DNA of 64,000 nt from Girardinichthys multiradiatus (GCF_021462225.1 NC_061817.1:6793327-6857326); one strand, 5' to 3'; numbered from the stretch's first letter, positions 12,701 to 24,691 are shown. Translations and numbers: made by a program. The notes: generated by a model not told the origin, from the sequence alone.

Positions 12701-13423
12701 ATGCTTACTGTAAAAAACAGAGGAAAGATTTACAGGCAGAAAACTGAATATTGCCTGACTCAAGATGAATGAAAATGAGAAAAAAGGTGAAAAGAAATAG
12801 ATATGAGCTGAAAATAAATCTTGGTAAATGAGTAAGATTACCCAGGAGGGAGATGGTCTCTCTTTCAGTACAAATAAACCAGTTTCTCATTTTTAAAAAT
12901 GGATTTCAGAGAAAACCTAATTGATTGGTGGAGTATGTTTACCTGAGATGGTTTTACAGTTCAACAACTGTTGTATTTAGTAGAACAGATATTTGTGTCA
13001 TCCCCACAGTGGCTACTTCAGCTAAGATTAGTGGCAGATGTTCATTCAAAGGTTTTGATTAGCTTAAAAATAGTAATCTTCTTTATAGGTCCAGGCTGTC
13101 AAGGGATCCTCCCTGATGCACTGAGCTCATTATTTCACCAGTTCCCTTTGTTGTGCTTTTATCAAAATATTGCATAATATAATATACCTCTCTATTGTAA
13201 TTTATGTCTTTTTTTGTTGTTTTCTGTTCATTTTACATGCATTGGGTTATTTTTATGATCTGTGATCACACAACCAACCAACCTGTCATGTCTGTTGCTT
13301 GTTATTGTCTCCTCTCATTCCTCCCGAATCCTAAATGATGGAAGATGGAGTCATAGTTCTGTTAAAAGAGAACTTTTACTATTCACTGTTGGTCAGTGTA
13401 TGCTTTAAGGGATCGGTCTCGGT
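9761..13423. other. No gene seen
   Basis: A 3.6-kb A+T-rich stretch. Short frames at 10410-10719, 11958-12140, 12301-12648, 12705-12890 and 12971-13177 overlap on both strands and show no domain. Confidence 0.45.
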
Positions 13424-13469
13424 GGATGGATGGATGGATGGATGGATGGATGGATGGATGGATGGATGG
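13424..13469. repeat. (GGAT)n microsatellite
   Basis: About 11.5 uninterrupted copies of GGAT. The repeated WMDG and SIHP peptides in overlapping frames are a by-product. Confidence 0.95.
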
Positions 13470-13484
13470 GTTTTCACACTCCTT

Positions 13485-14660
13485 GATTTTTTTTCAGAAT
13501 TTCTCACTTTACAACCACAAACTTCAATTTTTGTTAATGACATTTTATTTAATAGAACAACACAAAGTGCATTGTTGCGTAGTTTAAGTAAAATGATAGA
13601 TGGTTTTATCATCAGTCAATGCTTTGTAAGACTGCATTAGGTTACAATATTTGCCTATTCCTCGTACTCGTACTCGTTGTACTCATCGTCTTCCGCTTTA
13701 TCCGGGACCGGGTCGCGGGGTCAGCAAACTCAGCAGACTCAGCAGAGACACCCAGACGTCCCTCTCACCAGACAGCTCCTCCAGCTCCTCCGGGAGGAGC
13801 CCAAGGCGTTGCCAGGCCAGCCGAGAGACATAGTCCCTCCAGTGTGTCCTGGGCCGTCCCCTGGACCTCCTCCCGGTGGGACGTGCCTGGAACACCTCCC
13901 GAGGAAGGGGTCCAGGAGGCATCCGGTATAGATGCCCGAGCCACCTCAACTGGCTCCTCTCGATGTGGAGGAATCCTTCAAGAGGACTAGTAGATCGAGG
14001 CACATGACGTCGCCCGGTACGGCAGAGCCGGAGGCCTGGGTTTCGGGACTCGCCAGAGAGCACCTGGTGGCCAGGTTGCTCCTCGCGGGACCCGGCCAGG
14101 CCAAGCCCGAATGAAAGGCCATCCCCCAGTGGGCCCACCACCTGCAGGGGGATCCGTGAGTGACCGGTGCAAAGAGGATTTTGTGGCGGGGCAGAAGAAT
14201 GTGGAGACCTCAGCAACCCAATCCCCGGATGCTTAGGCAGGCTCTAGGAAGGTGGAATTTTCCTTTTCCTTTTCTGCAAAATCGATAATCTTAGTCAGAT
14301 TAATTTAGAAACATCTGTGAACATCAAGTCCTGCCACAGATTTTCAGTTGGACTTTGACTGAGTATTCTATCATATGCTTTGATTTAAATCATTCTATCG
14401 CAGCTTGGTTTGTATATTTTGGGTTGTTGTCCTGCTGGAAGATGAATCTTTGACCAGTTTCAAATCTTTTCAGGGCTCAAACAGTTTTTCTTCCAAAATT
14501 TACATATATTTAGCTCCATCCATTTTACCATTAACTCTGATCAGCTTCTCTGGTCCAAATACCAAATGAATTATGAAGTTGACAGATTCTCCCACCTGAG
14601 CAGAGGATCTCTAAAGCTCCTCCATCCGTTCTTCCTTGGGCTTTATGGTGCTTTTTGAGA
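13485..14660 (-). mobile_element. Decayed Tc1-like element (family C), split by a LINE fragment
   Basis: The pieces at 13485-13660 and 14258-14660 match successive parts of the same Tc1 family as at 8660. The first has TTTACAACCACAAACTTCAA, the second CTGCCACAGATTTTCAGTTGG and later GTTGTCCTGCTGGAAGATGA. The LINE fragment at 13661-14255 sits between them, so it inserted later. Confidence 0.68.
13661..14255 (-). mobile_element. LINE 3' fragment with (TACGAG)n tail, copy 1
   Basis: On the minus strand a 172-codon open stretch (14216-13698) ends in a segment containing LRWLGHLYRM, RGRPRTHWRDYVSRLA and a C-terminal LLSLL run. This is the C-terminal tail of a non-LTR retrotransposon reverse-transcriptase protein. 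The tail downstream is a short TACGAG repeat (CTCGTA on plus, from 13661). The 5' part is missing. A GC-rich block in A+T-rich DNA. The clade is not assigned. Confidence 0.72.
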
Positions 14661-15304
14661 CTGATAGATGTATAATATATATATAGATATATAAGAATGA
14701 AAAGCATCCCTTTTGAACATAAATCTAAAAAGAAAATCAGCTGACAATAATAGTTTTGCAGTATGTTTTGTGCAGACAAAAAACATAAAAAACACATGTA
14801 ATTGCAAATTCCTTCTTAAAAATAAAAATATTTGAGGTGCCCTACCAAAAGATATTTATTAAACCTTTTTTTTTTAGTTTGAATGTTGTGCTATTAAAAA
14901 AAATATTTTTGCAATAACTAAAGATGCAAACAGGAAAGTTGTTTACAGTTGAGCTGAGCTGATTAAACTTTTAAGAACTCAATAAATCCCAGAAATCTAC
15001 AGAAGATGATAAGGAGAGTTTAGCATACAGGATGGGGGTAAATGTTGGAGGTTTAAACCCTTTAATATTTTTCTCATCTTCAGGGAGAACACAATTTCCA
15101 GATGCATTTCCAAAATACCTCTGCAGGAACCTATTCTGAACTCAAACAACTGTTTGATTTTCACATGGACAAAGAGAGGGGTAAGAATAATGATTGGAGA
15201 TTACAATGGATGATGAATTGGCAGCTACAGTGCTGTTAAGTTGCTGGACCATTAGAGATTTCTGTTTTTACTTTTCAGACTTAAATGTTTCAGATCAAAC
15301 ATAT
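14661..15304. other. No gene seen
   Basis: A+T-rich DNA with a short TATATA run near 14675. No coding signal. Confidence 0.45.
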
Positions 15305-15715
15305 TTTAATGTCAGACAAAGATAGCCTTAGTAAACACAAAATGGTTTTTAAATGATTATTTTATTTACCAAGGTAAAACGTTACTGAAACCCACCTTTG
15401 CTGTATGTGAAAATGTGATTGCCCCTGAAGCTAATTTTGCCACCCTTGACAGAAAAACCTGCTTTCTTTGGAAAATTGTTTTGATTCAGCCACACTGGAG
15501 GGTTTTGGAGCATGAGTAACCTATTTAAGTAAGCCAAGCACCAAGGTGGTGGCATGCTTTGGATTATTGTCCTGCTGTATAACCCAAGCGTGCTTGAGTT
15601 TAAGGTCACAAACTGATGGCTAAATATTCTCATTCAGGACTTTATGCCAGAGATCAAAATTTATGATCATCCCTGAACCATGTTTCTCTGATTGATGAGA
15701 AAAGAGAAATAATCT
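15305..15715 (-). mobile_element. Tc1-like relic (family D)
   Basis: It contains TGTCAGACAAAGATA and ATTGTCCTGCTGTATAACCCAAG, phrases of another common fish Tc1 family in reverse orientation. The related relic at 47550-48475 runs the other way. No open frame. Confidence 0.55.
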
Positions 15716-17265
15716 TATATTTTACTTCAGTTGATTCAGTTTACTTTAAGACTTTGCTTTCCTCTTAGTGTGCATAAACAATTTAAAACACACACATTTC
15801 TACTCACTGGAGTGAGTGAACTGCATTTAATTCAGCTTGTTCTGCCTACATGTTGTTGCTTCATAGCTTGGGTGCATTCAGTGCACACTGATAAGATCTG
15901 ACTGCTGAAACAAAGCATTTCAGAGTTGTAGGCTTCCCCTTCCCTGGCTCACATGCAACACCAAATGCAGCAGAACTCGGTGTCATCTGTGAGAGGATCC
16001 ATCCATTAATCCCTGCTCAGCTACCTTGCAAAGGTTTGTCAGATAGTTTCACTCCAAATCTGACAGAGTGCTAAACCATACATTAAAAATTCTCCCATAA
16101 ATTTAGATTTCCAAATTGTGCTGAAACTCAGAGCAAGATGTAGGTGAGGTAAAACTAAAGAGAGAAGTTTAGTCCTCTGAGAACAGAGTTTTATACAGTG
16201 ATTGATTTTGAAGTAGGTAGAAGGCTGCAATCAATCGCTCCTGAAAAGTCCCTTCTGATACTAAGTTCCTGCACCTTAGTTATTTATAGTCTAAGTCTAT
16301 AGTCCAAGTTTTCATCAAACCTTCCAGAACATATAAACAAAGTATTTCTCATTAAAGATGCACAACTGATAAATTACACTTGAATGTTGCTACAATTTCC
16401 TGCCTAATTCATGTTTCTGTAAACCATTGTAAAACCGACCCGGTCAATATTCTGCGATAAAACAAAGTCTACCATCATCAAAATTAGAAGCTCGTTCAGA
16501 CCTCATGCTGAGACAATAATAACATTAACAATAAAGATGCTATTGAAATCCAAGCTACTGAAACCAATTTGCACATCTCATTATGCTGTGCATGTTTGTG
16601 AACAACTTAAAGCCATAATCTCAGATGATTTATGGGGCCCAAACAACAGGAATTAAATCATTGTTTGGTATTGTTTGGAGTTAGCGTAGCAGAGCATGCA
16701 GCTGAAAGAAGATGAATAATGAGCACAGTGGCTAGCTAAACTCAGATGTTACAAAACAGAACATGGCAGTGTGGACCTAAATTAACAGTTGCATCAAAGT
16801 TTTATTCTTAACCACAGTAATTATAGACATGGTCTAGCAGGACCATCTGCCTATCCATAAGTTCCAAAAGATGTCTTTTCCAGGCCTTTCATGTGGCTCG
16901 TGTTGAGCATTGTTCATTTCCTTAAGCGTAGCCTTGGAGCAAGATCTAGAAGAAATTCAGAAAGATAAACACCAAAACAGCAACAGCTGATTTAATCTAA
17001 AGCATCTTGGAAATTATATCCCACACGTGAAGGATAAAAGCTCACACACACATAGTAAATGCCTTTATTTTGTATTTTGTATGTGACCCATCAGTTAGAC
17101 ATCACAGAAACCTTTTATTTAGCTAAAACCGAAACAGAAGGAAACTCTTAAGTCAAGTCTTGATCACATTAAGACTAAACATTTTATTGATATATTACAT
17201 TTAAAAATAATATAAATGACCTAAAATAAAATTAGTAAATGTATCATTAGTTCAGTATTTTTTTG
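15716..17265. other. No gene seen
   Basis: A+T-rich DNA without recognised repeats or coding pattern. Confidence 0.45.
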
Positions 17266-17335
17266 TCTGTGGTGTGCCACAAGGCTCTTCACCGGAGTCC
17301 CTCCAATTTGTCATCTATATTCAGTCTTTGTGCAA
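17266..17335 (+). pseudogene. Reverse-transcriptase motif remnant
   Basis: In one frame it reads CGVPQGS followed by a hydrophobic YIQSL stretch, resembling the conserved PQGS block of LINE reverse transcriptases. Only about 25 codons are visible. Confidence 0.4.
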
Positions 17336-18602
17336 TATTTATGAGAGTATCTACCCATAAAAGCTTGGTGGCATAAAAAGTGTTTTTATGGGAGCAGTAT
17401 GTTCTAATGATTTTAAGATTTTAGGACTAAGAAATATTTGAAACGTTCTTTTTCATATGCACAAAGTGAAAAAAAACCAAAATGGTTTAACTTAAGAGAC
17501 TTTCAAAAGTATGGGTATTGTATAAAATATATAATTCACATGGAAATTGAAGACTTATACAATTTATCCTGAATGCTTATTGCCTCATATTCCATAACTG
17601 TATTATTCATTATGATAAAATGCAGTTCACACTCCAAAGACTTGGTAAGGTAAAATCTTCACCTTATCTTCTGAACATTGTTTTACTATTATTTTCCAAA
17701 TGCTGTAGAGTTTAACACAAGGAGACCAGCTTCCAATAGAGCAACAAGGGGAGCTGCTGGAACACTCTGTGGTTAGTGACAGAAATAGCAGCCAAACTCA
17801 ACTGGAACTGCTGCTGAATAAGCAGCAGAAACATTATCACAAATTGTTGTACCGCAATAGGTTTGGATTGGCCACAAATAAGGTAAAATAACAGTAAGCC
17901 CTACACACATATAAAAAAGAAACACAAACAACTACTCTCCAAAATACAAGTCAAGAAACTCTTTAGCTACGCTAGTAATATTAAACTAAACTACTAAGTG
18001 AAAAAGGAAAGAATAAGGAATACTAATACATTATGGAAAAAAATAGGAACAAATAGGACAAAAAAAGGACAAATAAGAAAAAAACTGAAACCAATAACCA
18101 ATAGAAATATGCAGTGTGACTATTTATGTGTAAGAACCAAGGCTTGTTTTGAGGAATTTGGACAGAGACCAAATTAGCTTTACCCTCTTAAGCCTAAAGG
18201 ACTCTTGTAAAGTTTGAGCTCAAAATATCATGCAAATCTAACTATCTAATCTTTTTCTGAGAATTGACATACTCTGTCTAAACAATCATTATGTTAATAA
18301 TTATGTTTCTCAAATGGGAGTGATAATTCTGGCCTTCCTTTGCTGCTGGTTAAGTAAAACTTGGTTACGATGCGACAAAATGTATTTTTTGGAATCTGTG
18401 AGCTCTCTGCTTACAGCAGACATGCTGGTTGTATGTGTAGAAGCCGTGTGGTGAACAGCTGAGACTGAGTTTTACTGTAACGTCATTTTGTGGACTTTGT
18501 TTATTTTCTGATTCAACTTCCTTTAGTTCAACTGTTTTTAGTGTTTGTAGAAAACAAAAGGACAGATGGCGCAGTGATGTCACAGCCGCAAGTAAGAACC
18601 AC
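17336..18602. other. No gene seen
   Basis: A+T-rich DNA; no coding signal. An 83-codon minus frame and an 82-codon plus frame overlap at 18365-18738 without recognisable domains. Confidence 0.4.
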
Positions 18603-18679
18603 AGACAAAAAAGCATCGCGTTTCATTGAAAAAGCCGTCAGACTTTTGAATAAACTGCATCAGGCTAAAAAGTCTCAGA
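18603..18679 (-). repeat. Dispersed repeat, copy 1 (inverted relative to copy 2)
   Basis: Its reverse complement contains CTGAGACTTTTTAG, then CTGATGCAGT, then GTCTGACGGCTTTTTCAA, in the same order as in the sequence at 21934-22040. The family is unknown. Confidence 0.6.
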
Positions 18680-18749
18680 CCAAACAGAATCAACCTAAAA
18701 ACCCTCAGACAAAACAGTATTCAACAAAACAGTCTTAAAAAATAGCATA

Positions 18750-18785
18750 AGAATGGCATAAGACAATATAGTCTCATGCCATTCT
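18750..18785. repeat. Near-perfect hairpin
   Basis: 15-base arms (18750-18764 and 18771-18785; arm starts AGAATGGCAT) pair at 14 of 15 positions around the 6-base loop AATATA. Too short for a microRNA precursor. Confidence 0.85.
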
Positions 18786-18789
18786 GTTG

Positions 18790-20105
18790 TCAAGACGCAG
18801 CTGAATTGTTTTGAAAATACGTCATAAAAGTGTGAACGTGGCAAAACATTAGGTCATTGACATCACCAAGCTGCCACAACAGTTCAGGCTCCTAACGACA
18901 TCACGGTGAGCCTAAGTTGTTCTCCCTTTTCTCAATACTTTTGCTACTGTTATGTTAAAGTGCGTTCAAGATGTGAAATTTGTATAAAATTATAGAAGGA
19001 AAGTTAATTTTATATGATAATCTAAAAACAAGGCCCTTTTTTTCAATACATTCTAGCTAGGGCCAGTGATGCTGTTGCATTATGTAAATTTGAACTGGCA
19101 AGTAATTGCTTAGTATATGTTTCAGAGGTCACGCTGAAAGCTTGTCAAGATATTTGATAAATTCATATTATTTCTTTCTGACATTGCTATAAGATGCCAT
19201 CTAACAGTGATGATGAAAGGAGTATCCGACTTTAGCTAATTAAAGCCGTAGTATGCACAGTCTATGACTCTTCCACAAATTATTCAAGAAGTGCATTAAA
19301 AATAAACGAAAAAAGTACAACTTGTTTAGTGACTTCTTGTCACCTGCGCCATATTAAAGAAGAGTTTTTATTTGCTGCTTAAAACATGTTTGTTATGGAC
19401 TCTGAGTAGATGCTGCTTTTAGATTAATTATAAAAGAAATAATTCACTGGTTATAGCTTTATATGTTCATTTTAAGAGGTGCATGATCAATTAGACAATG
19501 CTTGTCACACTAAAGCTTTTAAGGTATAATAATAACTTTCTTCAACAAAGACTTGAAACAAAGGATGATCAGCTGTGTACTGACTTCATATTGGCATAAA
19601 ATAAGAAAGTCTGCATTTTACAAAGCATACGTTTTTTTGAGAAACAGTTTGTCATGACAAATCTCTAAAATGACAAAAGATGCAGCATGTCTTTAATAAA
19701 ATGAAAGTCTTTTGAATAATTGTGTTTTACCAGTGAAAGCCATTTATAGAGTTTTTAAACTTTTACTTTTACTGAAATCACCACCTGTAGCCATATCAAC
19801 TTGAAAGATCAAGTGCACTGACTTGAGAAACTTCATGACATCAGATGCCGAAGACCTCAAGTATAGGTCATAGGTCACCGACCACCAAGAAAACTGCTTC
19901 TCACTGAGATGTGATAGGGCATGTGTTGGGGGTTTGCTAGCCATTAGTGTTTACAGCTCTCACTTTTTAAACACCATGGAGCGTACCCCATCAGGAGCTT
20001 CAGATATGTGGCTCCAAGGGACCGCGTGTGTGTTTGAAGTGAGGTATTTTCAAACATCACTACGCATTCAGGGGCCATGTAAAGATATGTGCCACGAGAT
20101 GGACC
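18790..20105. other. No gene seen
   Basis: A+T-rich DNA without recognised repeats or coding signal. Confidence 0.4.
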
Positions 20106-20169
20106 ATCTCCATGTCTCCATGCATCTCCATCTCCATGTCTCCATGTCTCCATGCATCACCATGTCTCC
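20106..20169. repeat. (TCTCCATG)n-like minisatellite
   Basis: Imperfect tandem copies of TCTCCATG with CAT-type variants. The short frames across it on both strands are explained by the repeat. Confidence 0.8.
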
Positions 20170-20289
20170 TATGTTTGCCATGCCCCAGTCTGTCAGGACT
20201 GCCTTTTTAGATGAGGTTGTGAACTTGTAAGATTTGAAAATATTAAACTTTCCAGCTGGTCTAAAATCCTATAACAGCATTTTGTGGCC

Positions 20290-20425
20290 CTAGTGTTCTT
20301 TATTTTGTAAGTTAACTAACAGGAAATGGGGTGGAGAGAGAGGGGAACACATGCAGCAAACGTCATGGGCTTGAACCCGTGATGGCTGTGTCAAGGACTG
20401 TAGCGACACCGCCGTGCCCAACGTT
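20290..20425 (-). mobile_element. tRNA-derived SINE fragment
   Basis: The reverse complement has a B-box-like GGTTCAAGCCC (20367-20377), then the TTTGCTGCATGTGTTCCCC and CTCTCTCTCCACC blocks and CATTTCCTGTTAG. That order is typical of a common tRNA-related fish SINE. Confidence 0.6.
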
Positions 20426-20499
20426 GATCAAAAATAGCAAAAGAAAACTTAAAATCCTTTATATGAATGAGAGAATTTGATGGCAGAGGTAAAAATGTG

Positions 20500-20790
20500 T
20501 CAGTGAGCAAGGTGGACACAAACTTGGCTCAGTTACACCAGTTTTGTCGAGAGCAATGGGCCTAAATGTCCGCAAACTGTTGGGAGAAGCTTGTGGAAGG
20601 ATACCCAAAATGTTTGACCAAAGTCATCAATGGTAAAAAGCAATTCTATAAAACATCAAGGAATGGATGGAAGCTTATGAATCTGAAGAAGTTAAGAATA
20701 TTATTTAAAAAGAGAATACCTTTTACCTTTTATCAACTTGTAAAAATGTCTTCTCTCTTTTTATATAGTGTATATTAATCCTTATTTATA
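20500..20790 (+). mobile_element. Tc1-like relic (salmonid/SB-related family)
   Basis: GGCTCAGTTACACCAG, then AGAAGCTTGTGGAAGGATAC and GTTTGACCAAAGT match the transposase C-terminal region of the salmonid-type Tc1 family. It ends near a TTTATATAGTGTATATTAA tail. Only the 3' part remains, with broken frames. Confidence 0.6.
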
Positions 20791-21933
20791 TTGTGTTTAA
20801 TAAAATTATGTAGGTGATCATTTTAGCCTAATGTTCAAACAAATAGTCTTATTGGCACTTTCACCTAGTAGTTGTCTGTTGGGAACACTCAAGAGTTAAT
20901 CCATGAATGTTTTCAGCTGCCCACAAAAAGCAGGACTGAGTCTGATGATGTTAGGATGAGAATCCAGCCACTTTAGTTTCAGGATCTTCAGAATTTGTCT
21001 ACTGATAAATCTAAAAAAGAAAAAAATCCTTACATGATGGTAAATTTGGAGTTGTGTTTGGAAGAAAATATCAAATTCTCAATATTTTCATCACCTTCAG
21101 ATACTTCTTTAGCTCTTTTCATAGCTTATTTTGCTTCTTCAGCTTCTTGTGGTAACATGCCTTGGCTCACAGCTCCACCTGGACCCAACATTTACCCTAT
21201 ATTCATCTTTGGCTGGCACTGATTTTCTTTCCGACTCACCGTTTCAAATTTAGCCAAGCTAGATATCTCTGGATGTAAATCCTATGAACACATTTAGCCG
21301 AAATATACTTACTGCAAGCTACAGTGTGGATTAATTCATGACATTATGACATTCATAAGATATGAAATTGTCAGTTTAAGATGAAGCCATGGTCTTCAAC
21401 AGCAAATTAAAATGCAATTAAATTTTTGAAAACTGTGCAACAAAATAATCACATAAACAAGTGTGTAAGGGTTGGAGATTGATGGCAATAAATGAAGCAA
21501 ATTTTATTATTTTAGTTAGATGTCCAGGTACTCACTTAAACTGCAACTTTCAACACCACCCACATCAGTTTCAGGGTCTTCATCTGTAAATTAGGACATC
21601 ACACCAAAAATTCAGGAATTGCATTATTTATAGACACAGTACACTGGGTTGGACATTCAATCACCCACACATAAAAACATTGTATTGGTCTGGCTGACAC
21701 AGCTGAGATGTTACTTTGATCATCACAAACACATGCTGTTTACACAAAAGGTAAAATTATTTAATCAAAAATCAGTTTAAGTTTACAAGCGAGACAGTAG
21801 TTACAGCAATATGATCAGTCTTTGCTAATTACCCAGTGTCATTGGCCATTATAGTGTTCTTTACATTGATGTTTAAGATCAGAAACACTTCCTTATTCTT
21901 TGTGGAACTCCTCCGTACTCCACCTAGTCCCAT
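20791..21933. other. No gene seen
   Basis: A+T-rich DNA; a 75-codon frame at 20995-21222 has no recognisable domain. Confidence 0.4.
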
Positions 21934-22040
21934 CTGAGACTTTTTAGTCTGATACAGTTTTATTTTGAGACCTTTCATTCAGATGCCATTTAGTCAGAAG
22001 CCTGACGGTTTTTTCAAGAAACCGCAGTTCTTTTTTGTCC
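21934..22040 (+). repeat. Dispersed repeat, copy 2
   Basis: Contains CTGAGACTTTTTAGTCTGAT and later CCTGACGGTTTTTTCAAGAA, matching the reverse complement of 18603-18679 in order, with about 30 extra bases between the two blocks. Confidence 0.6.
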
Positions 22041-22149
22041 ATGCTCTGACATCTGAAGCTGTTTAACCTGATGCCTGAGGATGTTTTTCTGAGACACAAG
22101 GATGTCCTAAGCCCATTTCTTTTTGGAGTATTGTTGGCTCAGATTCTTT

Positions 22150-22285
22150 CTGCAGAAGCTCAGGGTAGTTGTGGCTACAATGTAGCCTACCGATGTCAGT
22201 GTGTGAATGCGCTTTGGACTCCTTGGACTTTATAAAGCACTATATGAGTACAAGCCATTTACCAAAAATTTCTGTAGGTTAAAGC
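22150..22285 (+). mobile_element. SINE 3' fragment with LINE-type tail
   Basis: GGGTAGTTGTGGCTACAATG, then CAGTGTGTGAATGCGCTTTG and a TATAAAGCACTATATGAGTA tail before CCATTTACC. This is the usual 3' end of a dispersed teleost SINE. Confidence 0.55.
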
Positions 22286-22570
22286 AGAATTCCTAAACTT
22301 TCGATGCCATGGACCCCCAAATAGCATTCGATTCTGGCTGGGGAGCCCCTTTGCAAACCCATGGACAATGCTACAAAATATCTAAAGAAATATAAACTTC
22401 TAGAACGTTTTTTCATACTCTTAATGACTATTCAGTAATTATTATATTTGATTAGCATATGAATATAATTAACTGACATGTTTTCAACACTATTATATTC
22501 CCACTGAATAAAAACATTTTCAAGAAACTGTTGACAAAAAAGAACAGAACTAAAGAAATCAAACCTCTCT

Positions 22571-22573
<3 letters not shown>

Positions 22574-22605
<32 letters not shown>
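22574..22605. repeat. (GT)n microsatellite
   Basis: Sixteen uninterrupted GT units. Confidence 0.95.
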
Positions 22606-22606
<1 letters not shown>

Positions 22607-22874
22607 GTGAAGTGACAGACAGAGATTACACTAGTGGAAGGGGTGGGTTTGGTGGCTCCTATACAGTTTGTCAAGCCTGGGCTTAACGATTGTCAGTGGC
22701 ATACGCATGTCATTGTTCCCGTGTAGACATGCTCTATATTTTGTTTTGAGAACTTCTAAGTTAAAAGCCAGACTCACACAAGTAGGTTGTTGCAAAAGGG
22801 AGAAGGCATTTCAGTGGCCTGTCAGCCAAGGTGGGGTAGTTCTTTCTTATATATATATATCGCCAGTAGTTATA

Positions 22875-24054
22875 CAGGTCCTTCTCAAAATATTAGCATA
22901 TTGTGATAATCAGTTAATTATTTTCCATAATATCATGATGAAAAATTTAACATTCATATCTTTAGATTCATGCACACTAACTGAAATAATCTCAGTCTTT
23001 TATTGTCTTACTACGGATGATTTTGGCATTACAGCTCATGAAAACCCAAAATTCCTATCTCACAAAATTAGCATATCATTAAAAGGGTCTCTAAAGAGCT
23101 ATGAACCTAATCATCTGAACTCAACGAGTTAACTCTAAACACTCTGCAAAAGATTCCTGAGGCCTTTAAAACTCCCCAGCCTGGTTCATCACTCAAAACC
23201 CCCAATCATGGGTAAGACTGCCCGACCTGACTGCTGTCCAGAAGGCCACTATTGACACCCTCAAGCCAAGAGGGTTAAGACAGAAAGAAATTTCTGACAC
23301 GAATAGGCTGTTCCCAGAGTGCTGTATCAAGGCACCTCAGTGGGAAGTCTGTGGGAAGGAAAAAAAGCTGTGGCAGAAAACGCTGCACAACGAGAAGAGG
23401 TGACCGGACCCTGAGGAAGATTGTGGAGAAGGGCCGATTCCAGACCTTGGGGGACCTGCGGAAGCAGTGGACTGAGTCTGGAGTAGCTCGACCTGGCACC
23501 TGCTCACAGTGCCAAAACCACTGGTAAATGGTTTACTGACCATGGTATCACTGTGCTCAATTGGCCTGCCAACTCTCCTGACCTGAACCCCATAGAGAAT
23601 CTGTGGGATATTGTGAAGAGAACGTTGAGAGACTCAAGACCCAACACTCTGGATGAGCTAAAGGACGCTATCGAAGCATCCTGGGCCTCCATAAGACCTC
23701 AGCAGTGCCACAGGCTGATTGCCTCCATGCCACGCCGCATTGCGTGGCATGGAGGCAAAAGGATTCCCGACCAAGTATTGAGTGCATAACTGTACATGAT
23801 TATTTGAAGGTTGACGTTTTTTGTATTAAAAACACTTTTCTTTTATTGGTCGGATGAAATATGCTAATTTTTGAGATAGGATTTTGGGTTTTCATGAGCT
23901 GTCTGCCAAAATCATCGTATTAAGACAATTAAAAGACCTGAAATATTTCAGTTAGTGTGCAATGAATCTAAAATCTATGAATGTTTAAATTTTCATCATG
24001 ACCTTATGGAAAATATGAACTTATCAAATATGCTAATATTTTGAGAAGGACCTG
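22875..24054 (+). mobile_element. Tc1/mariner family A element, copy 2, internally deleted
   Basis: It has both ends (CAGGTCC...GGACCTG) and is flanked by TA at 22873-22874 and 24055-24056. At 1180 bp it is about 430 bp shorter than copy 3: the middle of the transposase, from ESGV to just before LAPAH, is missing near 23487. Single-base shifts break what remains (for example near 23217 and 23266), and a segment near the 3' end is replaced by an inverted copy of its neighbour (23721-23756). Non-autonomous. Confidence 0.92.
23721..23756. repeat. Perfect 14-bp hairpin in Tc1 copy 2
   Basis: Arms 23721-23734 (GCCTCCATGCCACG) and 23743-23756 are exact reverse complements around 8 bases. Copies 1 and 3 of the element have unrelated sequence in place of the right arm. 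Confidence 0.95.
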
Positions 24055-24644
24055 TACAAGAGAAGAGCCTCAAAGTTCAGTTTGTTATCTCAAACACCTC
24101 CTAATGTGACTTTAAGTCCAGACTAAAACCGACACCAGGGGCAAAGGGGTTCCTAACCAAGTTTAAATGTGTGTTTTCAAGATCACGGAATAGTCTTTAA
24201 AATATCCTTGGAGGTGCTTAAGGTGGGACTGGATCAACGGAGAGATGGATCCCAAATCATCACATGACAGCAGCTTCTAGTGAAGTAGTAGGAACATTTC
24301 TGTATCTCCCTCCTGGAGCTTATTTTATATATTTATAAATAGTATATCCAAGATGGCGCCGCAGATGGTCACCTCGGCGTGTTGGTGCGCATTGTTTTGT
24401 TTTGTTTTTTGCTTTAAAACGGTCTTCTGTGATGGTACTCTCTCACCAGAGAAGAACTCATGAACATCAGGGCTACTACACCAGAGGAGTTATTTCCAAC
24501 TTTTCTGCCTACTGTTCTGGAATTTTTGGACATTCTGGTCAAAGGTGCGCTCACCTTTGTTCACGCGGTGAAACGCCGGAAGAGAGGGAAACGGGCTGGG
24601 GTGCTGGTACGACTTCGCCAGCGTGGACTACCAACACCGTTACT

Positions 24645-24691
24645 ACAGCAGTTGTAGTTTCTCAACAAAATTGAGAAACTACAACTGCTGT
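24645..24691. repeat. Perfect 21-bp hairpin in L2 copy 1
   Basis: Arms 24645-24665 and 24671-24691 are exact reverse complements around the 5-base loop CAAAA. The right arm fits the expected L2 reading; the left arm replaces it. Confidence 0.97.

Noticed and set aside
13396..13640. Open frames with repeated WMDG or SIHP
   Set aside because: They are translations of the (GGAT)n microsatellite.
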